This document shows positions 12,025 to 20,196 of a stretch of 22,974 nucleotides of DNA, piece by piece. The notes beneath the pieces were generated by a model, which did no database searches, was not told where the DNA came from, and saw only the letters and a program-made list of their open reading frames with translations. Made by a program: the position numbers and the translations under genes. The number at the start of each line of letters is the position of its first letter. Positions within the stretch are counted from its first letter, which is position 1. The DNA is from Nymphaea colorata (lineage: Eukaryota > Streptophyta > Magnoliopsida > Nymphaeales > Nymphaeaceae). Location of the stretch: NCBI RefSeq assembly GCF_008831285.2, contig NW_022205150.1, forward strand, positions 1 through 22,974, read 5' to 3'.

Positions 12025-12067
12025 AAGCACATTCAATTAAATTACAAGTGAAACACATTAGGTTAAC
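12005..12067. repeat. Near-palindrome at the right edge of the inverted segment (U4)
   Basis: GTTAACCTAAT and TCACTTGT are followed, after a short loop region, by ACAAGTGA and ATTAGGTTAAC. This allows a stem of 11 plus 8 pairs with an asymmetric bulge. The same structure is seen at 16318-16380 (U6) and 19325-19387 (U7) and in the other units. It marks the breakpoint where inverted and forward satellite meet and so is explained by the inversion itself. I do not read it as a transcription terminator. Confidence 0.75.
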
Positions 12068-12201
12068 TGTATGACACCAAATGAATCACTTGTTAAGGAC
12101 ATCCGTATTAAGAATCATTATAAATGTAACAACTAGTGAAACACATTAGGTAAACCATAAGACACCAAATGAATCACTCAAATCTCATTCATTTTCATAC
12201 A
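12025..12201 (+). repeat. U4 spacer after the inverted segment (88-bp duplicated piece)
   Basis: This forward-oriented stretch contains two copies of GACACCAAATGAATCACT at 12073 and 12161, 88 bp apart, each preceded by a GAAACACATTAGGT-type sequence as in R or W monomers. The first copy continues into a less familiar stretch (TTGTTAAGGACATCCGTATT). It connects the inverted segment to a type-S monomer at 12202. Unit U3 has lost one of the two copies. The spacer appears in the same place in the other units. Confidence 0.7.
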
Positions 12202-12881
12202 AACTTGTGATTTCGATCTATTAAATCATTTAACATAGATATAACAACAAGTTAAACACATTCAATTAAGCATGCGTGATCATATGAATCATTTAAATCT
12301 CACTTGTATTGGTACGAACGCGTGATTTCAATCCTTTAGATCGTTCACTATAGATGTAACAACAAATTCAACTCATCGGACTAATTACATGCATTCAAAG
12401 TAATGCATAGATCCCATTTGTATCCATATGAACTTGCGATTTCAATCATTCAAATCATTCATTATAGATGTAATGACAAGTGAAATACACTAGATTAACT
12501 GTAAGGGACCAACTTAATGGCCTGACTCTCATTCATTTCCAGACGAACTTCTTATTTCAAGCCGCTAAGTCATTCTATACGTATGTAACAAACGGCTACG
12601 CACACTCAATTAAATATATTGATCAAATATATATAATAACAAGTGAAAATGAATCATTTAGTCTTTCAATTAAATATATGTGATCAAATATATGTAATAA
12701 CAAGTGAAACATATTAGGTTACCTACAAGACACCAAATGAATCACTCAAATCTCATTCATTTCCATACAAACCTATGATTTCAATATACTAAATCATTTA
12801 ATATAGACGTAACAACAAGTTAAGCACATTCAATTAAGTATGCGTGATCAAATGAATCACTTAAATCTCACTCGTATCGAG
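12202..12881 (+). repeat. U4 third block, right part (S-T-U-V-W and terminal P)
   Basis: S starts at 12202, T at 12316 (GAACGCGTGATTTC), U at 12431, V-W at 12546-12769 and P at 12770-12881. S and part of T thus occur twice in the third block, once on each side of the inverted segment. P ends in TCACTCGTATCGAG, the left arm of the fold-back boundary. Equivalent stretches end units U2, U3, U6 and U7. Confidence 0.78.
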
Positions 12882-12888
12882 ACGAGTG
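12869..12888. repeat. Fold-back higher-order boundary, U4/U5
   Basis: The arms CACTCGT (12869-12875) and ACGAGTG (12882-12888) flank ATCGAG. U5 differs just downstream by AATGAAAGAG in place of AATGAATGAG. Confidence 0.78.
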
Positions 12889-14942
12889 ATTTAGTGTGCG
12901 TATGGATACAAATGAAAGAGATGTAACAACATGTTCAACTTATTGAACAAACTACAAGGGATCAAACTAAACTAATCCATAGGTCTCCTTTACATCCATA
13001 TAAACTTGTGAGTTTTTATCGTTTAAATCGTTGATCATAGATGTCATAACGAGTGAAACACATTAGGTTAATAATAAGACACCAAAAGAAGCACTCAAAT
13101 CTCATTTATTTTCTCACAAACTTGTGATTTGAATTCACTTAATCTAGCAATATGGATGTAACGACAAGTTAAGCACATTCAATTAAGTATGTGTGATCGT
13201 TTGAATCACTTAAATCGCACTTGTATTGATAAGAACTTGTGATTTCAATCATTTAGATCGTGCACTATAGTTGTAACAATAAATTCAACTCATCGGACAA
13301 ACTACACGCGTTTGTATCCACATGAACATGTGATTTCAATCATTTAAATCATTCATTATATCTGTATTCCAAACGAACTTCTGGTATCAAAGCCACTAGG
13401 TCATTCTATACGTAAGTTAGAAATGGTCACGCACATTCAATTAAATACAAGTGATCAATTATATGTAATAACAAGTGAAAATCAATCACTTAATCCCTCA
13501 ATAAAATATAAGTGATGAAATATATGAAATAACAAGTGAAGCACATTAGGTTACTTACAAGACACCAAATGAATCACTCCAATATCATTCATTTTCATAC
13601 AAACCTATGATTTTAATCTACCAAATCATTTAATATAGATGTAACAACAAGTTAAGCACATTCAATTACGTATGTGTGATAAAGTGAATCACTTAAATCC
13701 CACTCGTATTGATACGAACATCTGATTTCAATCCTTTAGAACGTTTCCTATAGATGTAACAACAAATTCAACTCATCGGACTAACTACACGTGTACAAAT
13801 ATAGTGACTTCAACCATTTGCAACCAAATAAATTTGTGATTTGAACCATTTAAATCATTCATTATAGATGTAATAACAACTGAAATACATTAGATTAACT
13901 ATAGGCGACCAATATAGTGACTTGACTCATTCATTTCCAAACGGACTTCTTTTTTCAACCCACTAAGTCATTCTATACGTATGTAACAAATGGTTACGCA
14001 CATTCAATTAAATATAAGTTATCAAATGTATGTAAGAACAAGTAAAAATGAATCACATAATCTCTCGATTAAACATAAGTGATCAAATGTATGTAATAAC
14101 AAGTGAAACACATTAAGTTACTTGTAAGACACCAAATGAATCACTCGAATCCCATTCATTTTCATATAAACCTATGATTTGAATTTACTAAATCATTTAA
14201 TATAAACGTAACAACAAGTTAAGTACATTCAATTAAATATGCGTGATCAATTGAATCACTTAAATCCCACTCGTATTGATGTGAACTTGTGCATCGATCA
14301 CTATAGATGTAACAATATGTTCAACTTATCGTACAAACTAGAAAGGATCAAACTAATGCATAGGTCTCCTTTATATCCATATAAACTTGTGAGTTTTAAT
14401 TATTTAAATAATTGATCATGGATGTAATAACATGTGAAACACGTTAGGTTAACTATAAGACAGCAAATGAATCACTCAAATCACATTCATTTTCATACAA
14501 ACTTGTGATTTCAGTTCGCTTAATCAAGGAACATGGATGTAACAATAAGTTAAGCACATTTAATTAAGTATCTGTGATCATTTGAATCACTTAAATCGCA
14601 CTTGTATTGATACAAACTTGTGGTTTCAATCCTTTAGATCGTGCACTATAGTCGTACCAATATGAGCCAGATTTAAGTGATTCATATGATCACGCATACT
14701 TTATTGAATGTACTTGACTTATTGTTATATCCAAGTTAAATGATTTTGTTGATTGAAATCACAGGCTTGCATGAAAATGAATGAGATTTGAGTGATTCAT
14801 TTGGTGCCCTGTTGTTAACCTAATTCACTTGTTAAACACATTCAATTAAATTACAAGTGAAACACATTAGGTTAACTATATGACACCAAATGAATCACTT
14901 GTTAAGGACATCCGTATTAAGAATCATAATAAATGTAACAAC
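12882..14942 (+). repeat. Higher-order unit U5, doubly deleted (2,061 bp)
   Basis: U5 has two losses relative to U4. At 13713 the end of the type-P monomer joins directly to a type-T monomer at a shared TACGAAC. The corresponding U4 sites are 10569 and 10908, so 339 bp, about three monomers (Q, R, S), are missing. At the right end, GTAACAAC (14942) runs into ATGAATGAG of the next unit. In U4 terms this removes about 778 bp, including S, T, U, V, W, the third P and the fold-back boundary. The inverted segment is retained at 14654-14833. P monomers lie at 13602 and 14169. Confidence 0.87.
14654..14833 (-). repeat. Inverted satellite segment, U5 copy
   Basis: This is the same segment in the shortened unit U5. 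It shows a few private substitutions (TATGAGCC for TACGAGTC near 14661, TTTTGTTGATTG for TTTAGTAGATTG near 14746). The left and right junctions are identical in kind to those of the other units. Confidence 0.86.
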
Positions 14943-16103
14943 ATGAATGAGATGTAACAACATGTTCAACTTATTGAACAAACTACAAGGGATCAAACTA
15001 AACTAATCCATAGGTCTCCTTTACATCCATATAAACTTGTGAGTTTTTATGGTTTAAATCCTTGATCATAGATGTCATAACGAGTGAAACACATTAGGTT
15101 AATTATAAGACACCAAATGAATCACTCAAATCTCATTTATTTTCACACAAACTTGTGATTTGAATTCACTTAATCTAGCAATATGGATGTAACAACAAGT
15201 TAAGCACATTCAATTAAGTATGTGTCATCATTTGAATCACTTAAATCGCACTTGTATTGATACGAACTTGTGATTTCAATCATTTAGATCGTGCACTATA
15301 GTTGTAACAATAAATTCAACTCATCGGACTAACTACACGCGTTTGTATCCACATGAACATGTGATTTCAATCATTTAAATCATTCATTATATATGTATTC
15401 CAAACGAACTTCTCGTATCAAAGCCACTAGGTCATTCTATATGTAAGTGAGAAATGGTCATGCACATTCAATTAAATACAAGTGATCAATTATATGTAAT
15501 AACAAGTGAAATACATTAGATTAACTATAAGGGACCAATATAGTGACTTGACTCTCATTCATTTCCAAACGAACTTCTTTTTTCAAGCCACTAAGTCATT
15601 CTATACGTGTGTAACAAATGATTACGCACATTCAATTAAATATAAGTTATCAAATGTATGCAAGAACAAGTAAAAATGAATCACATAATCTCTCGATTAA
15701 ACATAAGTGAACAAATGTATGTAATAACAAGTGAAACATATTAAGTTACCTGTAAGACACCAAATGAATCACTCGAATCCCATTCATTTTCATATAAACC
15801 TATGATTTGAATTTACTAAATCATTTAATATAAACGTAACAACAAGTTAAGTACATTCAATTAAATATGCGTGATCAATTGAATAACTTAAATCCCAGTC
15901 GTATTGATTTGAACTTGTGCATCGATATAACTATAGATGTAACAACATGTTCAACTTATCGTACAAACTAGAAAGGATCAAACTAATGCATAGCTCTCCT
16001 TTACATCCATATAAACTTGTGAGTTTTAATTATTTAAATCATTGATCATGGATGTAATAACATGTGAAACACGTTAGGTTAACTATAAGACACCAAATGA
16101 ATG

Positions 16104-16133
16104 ACTCGAATCACATTCACTCGAATCACATTC
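16104..16133 (+). repeat. 15-bp tandem duplication private to U6
   Basis: ACTCGAATCACATTC occurs at 16104 and again immediately at 16119. U7 has one copy at the equivalent place (about 19126). This is a replication-slippage type change that arose after U6 and U7 separated. Confidence 0.85.
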
Positions 16134-16157
16134 ATTTTTAGATCGTGCACTATAGTC

Positions 16158-16337
16158 GTACCAATACGAGTCAGTTTTAAGTGATTCATATGATCACGCA
16201 TACTTTATTGAATGTACTTGACTTGTTGTTATATCCATGTTAAATGATTTAGTAGATTAAAATCACAGGCTTGCATGAAAATGAATGAGATTTGAGTGAT
16301 TCATTTGGTGCCCTATTGTTAACCTAATTCACTTGTT
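16158..16337 (-). repeat. Inverted satellite segment, U6 copy
   Basis: This is the same inverted segment. It lies only about 20 bp right of the 141-bp deletion scar shared with U7, and it shares with U7 the variant GACTTGTTGTTATATCC (other units read GACTTATTG). Confidence 0.87.
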
Positions 16338-16903
16338 AAGCACATTCAATTAAATTACAAGTGAAACACATTAGGTTAACTATATGACAACAAATGAATC
16401 ACTTGTTAAGGACATCCGTATTAAGAATCATTATAAATGTAACAACTAGTGAAAGACATTAGGTAAACCATAAGACACCAAATGAATCACTCGAATCTCA
16501 TTCATTTTGATACAAACTTGTGATTTCGATCTACTAAATCATTTAATATAGATGTAACAACAAGTTAAACACATTCAATTAAGCATGCATGATCATATGA
16601 ATCATTTAAATCTCACTTGTATTGGTACGAACGCGTGATTTCAATCCTTTAGATCGTTCACTATAGATGTAACAACAAATTCAACTCATCGGACTAATTA
16701 CACGCATTCAAAGTAATGCATAGATCCCATTCGTTTACATATGAACTTGCGATTTCAATCATTCAAATCATTCATTATAGATGTAATGACATGTGAAATA
16801 CACTAGATTAACTGTAAGGGACCAACTTAATGACCTGACTCTCATTCATTTCCAAACGAACTTCTTATTTTACAAGACACCAAATGTAACAAATGGCTAT
16901 GCA

Positions 16904-16999
16904 CACTCAATTAAATATATTGATCAAATATATGTAATAACAAGTGAAAATGAATCATTTAATCTCTCAATTAAATATATGTGATCAAATATATGTAAT
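16904..16999 (+). repeat. 60-bp internal direct repeat within the V-W pair (example in U6)
   Basis: A stretch beginning TCAATTAAATATAT and continuing through TGATCAAATATATGTAATAAC is repeated about 60 bp later with small changes. The same doublet is found in every V-W region, for example about 10302-10400 and 12607-12710. This is roughly half a monomer and may explain why V-W lacks a clean internal monomer boundary and measures 218-224 bp. Confidence 0.65.
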
Positions 17000-17169
17000 A
17001 ACAAGTGAAACATATTAGGTTACCTACAAGACACCAAATGAATCACTCAAATCTCATTCATTTCCATACAAACCTATGATTTCAATATACTAAATCATTT
17101 AATATAGACGTAACAACAAGTTAAACACATTCAATTAAGTATGCGTGATCAAATGAATCACTTAAATCT

Positions 17170-17189
17170 CACTCGTATGGAGACGAGTG
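17170..17189. repeat. Fold-back higher-order boundary, U6/U7
   Basis: The arms CACTCGT (17170-17176) and ACGAGTG (17183-17189) are intact. The loop reads ATGGAG, a single-base change private to this boundary. Confidence 0.78.
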
Positions 17190-20189
17190 ATTTAGTGTGC
17201 GTATGGATACAAATGAATGAGACGTAACAACATGTTCAACTTATTGAACAAACTACAATGGATCAAACTAAACTAATCCATAGGTCTCCTTTACATCCAT
17301 ATAAGCTTGTGAGTTTTTATCGTTTAAATCCTTGATCATAGATGTCATAACGAGTGAAACACATTAGGTTAATTATAAGATACCAAATGAATCACTCAAA
17401 TCTCATTTATTTTCACACAAACTTGTGATTTGAATTCACTTAATCTAGCAATATGGATGTAACAACAAGTTAAGCACATTCAATTAAGTATGTGTGATCA
17501 TTTGAATCACTTAAATCGCACTTGTATTGATTCGAACTTGTGATTTCAATCATTTAGATCGTGCACTATAGTTGTAACAATAAATTCAACTCATCGGACT
17601 AACTACACGCGTTTGTATCCACATGAACATGTGATTTCAATCATTTAAATCATTCATTATATATGTATTCCAAACGAACTTCTGGTATCAAAGCCACTAG
17701 GTCATTTTATACGTAAGTAAGAAATGGTCATGCACATTCAATTAAATACAAGTGATCAATTATATGTAATAACAAGTGAAAATCAATCACTTAATCTTTT
17801 AATTAAATATAAGTGATCAAATATATGTAATAACAAATGTGTGATCATTCATTTGGAATACAAGACACCAAATGAATCACTCCAATATCATTCATTTTCA
17901 TACAAACCTATGATTTTAATCTACTAAATCATTTAATGTAGACGTAACAACAAGTTAAACACATTCAATTACGTATGTGTGATAAAATGAATCACCTAAA
18001 TCCCACTCGTATTGATACGAACTTGTGATGTCAATTCCTTACATCGATCACCATAGATGTAAGAACTAGTTCAACTTATTGAACTAATTACAAAGGATCA
18101 AACTAATGCATAGGTCTCCTTTATATCCATACAAACTTGTAAGTTTTAATCATTTAAATCATTGATCAAAGATGTAATAACAAGTGAAACACAATAGGTT
18201 AACTACAAGACACCAAATGAATCACTCGAATCTCATTCATTTTCACACAAACTTGTGATTTTAATCTACTAAATAATTTATTATAGACGTAACAACAAGT
18301 TAAACACATTCAATTACGCATGCACGACTATATGAATCACTTAAATCTCACTTGTATTCGTACGAACATGTGATTTCAATCCTTTAGAACGTTCCCTATA
18401 GATGTAACAACAAATTCAACTCATCGGACTAACTACACGTGTACAAATATAGTGACTTCAACCATTTGCATCCATATAAACTTATGATTTCAACCATTTA
18501 AATCATTCATTATAGATGTAATAACAAGTGAAATACATTAGATTAACTATAAGGGACCAATATATTGACTTGACTCTCATTCATTTCCAAACGAACTTCT
18601 TTTTTCAAGCCACTAAGTCATTCTATACGTGTGTAACAAATGATTACGCACATTCAATTAAATATAAGTTATCAAATGTATGGAAGAACAAGTAAAAATG
18701 AATCACATAATCTCTCGATTAAACATAAGTGATCAAATGTATGTAATAACAAGTGAAACATATTAAGTTACCTGTAAGACACCAAATGAATCACTCGAAT
18801 CCCATTCATTTTCAAATAAACCTATGATTTGAATTTACTAAATCATTTAATATGAACGTAACAACAAGTTAAGTACGTTCAATTAAATATGCGTGATCAA
18901 TTGAATAACTTAAATCCCAGTCGTATTGATTTGAACTTGTGCATCGATATAACTATAGATGTAACAACATGTTCAACTTATCGTACAAACTAGAAAGGAT
19001 CAAACTAATGCATAGCTCTCCTTTACATCCATATAAACTTGTGAGTTTTAATTATTTAAATCATTGATCATGGATGTAATAACATGTGAAACACGTTAGG
19101 TTAACTATAAGACACCAAATGAATGACTCGAATCACATTCATTTTTAGATCGTGCACTATAGTCGTACCAATACGAGTCAGTTTTAAGTGATTCATATGA
19201 TCACGCATACTTTATTGAATGTACTTGACTTGTTGTTATATCCATGTTAAATGATTTAGTAGATTGAAATCACAGGCTTGCATGAAAATGAATGAGATTT
19301 GAGTGATTCATTTGGTGCCCTATTGTTAACCTAATTCACTTGTTAAGCACATTCAATTAAATTACAAGTGAAACACATTAGGTTAACTATATGACAACAA
19401 ATGAATCACTTGTTAAGGACATCCGTATTAAGAATCATTATAAATGTAACAACTAGTGAAAGACATTAGGTAAACCATAAGACACCAAATGAATCACTCG
19501 AATCTCATTCATTTTGATACAAACTTGTGATTTCGATCTACTAAATCATTTAATATAGATGTAACAACAAGTTAAACACATTCAATTAAGCATGCATGAT
19601 CATATGAATCATTTAAATCTCACTTGTATTGGTACGAACGCGTGATTTCAATCCTTTAGATCGTTCACTATAGATGTAACAACAAAATCAACTCATCGGA
19701 CTAATTACACGCATTCAAAGTAATGCATAGATCCCATTCGTTTACATATGAACTTGCGATTTCAATCATTCAAATCATTCATTATATATGTAATGACATG
19801 TGAAATACACTAGATTAACTGTAAGGGACCAACTTAATGACCTGACTCTCATTCATTTCCAAACGAACTTCTTATTTCACAAGACACCAAATGTAACAAA
19901 TGGCTATGCACACTCAATTAAATATATTGATCAAATATATGTAATAACAAGTGAAAATGAATCATTTAATCTCTCAATTAAATATATGTGATCAAATATA
20001 TGTAATAACAAGTGAAACATATTAGGTTACCTACAAGACACCAAATGAATCACTCAAATCTCATTCATTTCCATACAAACCTATGATTTCAATATACTAA
20101 ATCATTTAATATAGACGTAACAACAAGTTAAACACATTCAATTAAGTATGCGTGATCAAATGAATCACTTAAATCTCACTCGTATTGAG
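17183..20189 (+). repeat. Higher-order unit U7 (3,007 bp), sister of U6
   Basis: This is a complete unit with P monomers at 17905, 18819 and 20078 (spacings 914 and 1,259 bp). The short last interval reflects the 141-bp loss shared with U6 (junction at about 19145: CATTCATTTTTAGATCG) and the altered U/V junction at about 19876. From about 19147 to the end it differs from U6 at only a handful of positions. A small private rearrangement at 17835-17880 is described in the findings. The inverted segment lies at 19165-19344. Confidence 0.9.
19165..19344 (-). repeat. Inverted satellite segment, U7 copy
   Basis: This is almost base-identical to the U6 copy, including GACTTGTTGTTATATCC and GAGTCAGTTTTAAG. 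It differs by AGATTGAAAT against AGATTAAAAT. It supports the sister relationship of U6 and U7. Confidence 0.87.
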
Positions 20190-20196
20190 ACGAGTG
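20177..20196. repeat. Fold-back higher-order boundary, U7/U8
   Basis: The arms CACTCGT (20177-20183) and ACGAGTG (20190-20196) are intact. The loop reads ATTGAG. Downstream, GAGACGTAAC is shared with U7 (17219-17228), while other units read GAGATGTAAC. Confidence 0.78.

Larger units (their letters stand above)
9751..12881 (+). repeat. Higher-order unit U4 (3,131 bp), reference copy
   Basis: This is the most complete copy and serves here as reference. Monomer starts by eye are 9751, 9872, 9986, 10101, 10192, 10243, 10461, 10573, 10685, 10798, 10912, 11026, 11139, 11360, 11475, 11575, 11691, 11806, then (after the inverted insertion) 12202, 12316, 12431, 12546 and 12770. Most intervals are 112-116 bp. 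The V-W intervals are 218-224 bp and represent two monomers with no clear internal boundary. The intervals from 10101 (91 bp) and 10192 (51 bp) show that part of T and about half of U were lost in the first block. The total equals about 27 monomers. Confidence 0.92.
14943..17182 (+). repeat. Higher-order unit U6, with a 752-bp internal deletion (2,240 bp)
   Basis: U6 starts inside the boundary monomer (about 30 bases missing) and loses 752 bp near 15494-15511, where ATGTAATAACAAGTGAAA passes from the V/W context to the U context. In sister U7 the same 18-mer occurs at 17764 and 18516, exactly 752 bp apart. P monomers remain at 15797 and 17071. U6 also has a 15-bp tandem duplication (16104-16133, ACTCGAATCACATTC twice) and two scars shared only with U7: a 141-bp loss at about 16138 and a rearranged U/V junction at about 16868. 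Confidence 0.88.

Noticed and set aside
11845-12067. Miniature inverted-repeat transposon at the inverted segment
   Set aside because: The interior is the satellite itself in reverse orientation. I see no terminal inverted repeats with target-site duplication, and all copies sit at one position of the higher-order unit.
12005-12067. Transcription terminator hairpin
   Set aside because: There is no gene upstream, the stem is AT-rich with a bulge and lacks a T tract, and the structure is explained by the inversion breakpoint.
12480-12683. Open frame of 67 codons
   Set aside because: This lies in the type-U/V/W region of the third block and also starts at GTG. Similarity to the frames at 16793 and 19800 is repeat identity, not protein conservation.
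16793-16984. Pair of near-identical 63-codon open frames (also 19800-19991)
   Set aside because: They differ by the same satellite rearrangement (CAAGACACCAAATGTAAC) shared by sister units U6 and U7. Identity follows from recent duplication of non-coding repeats.
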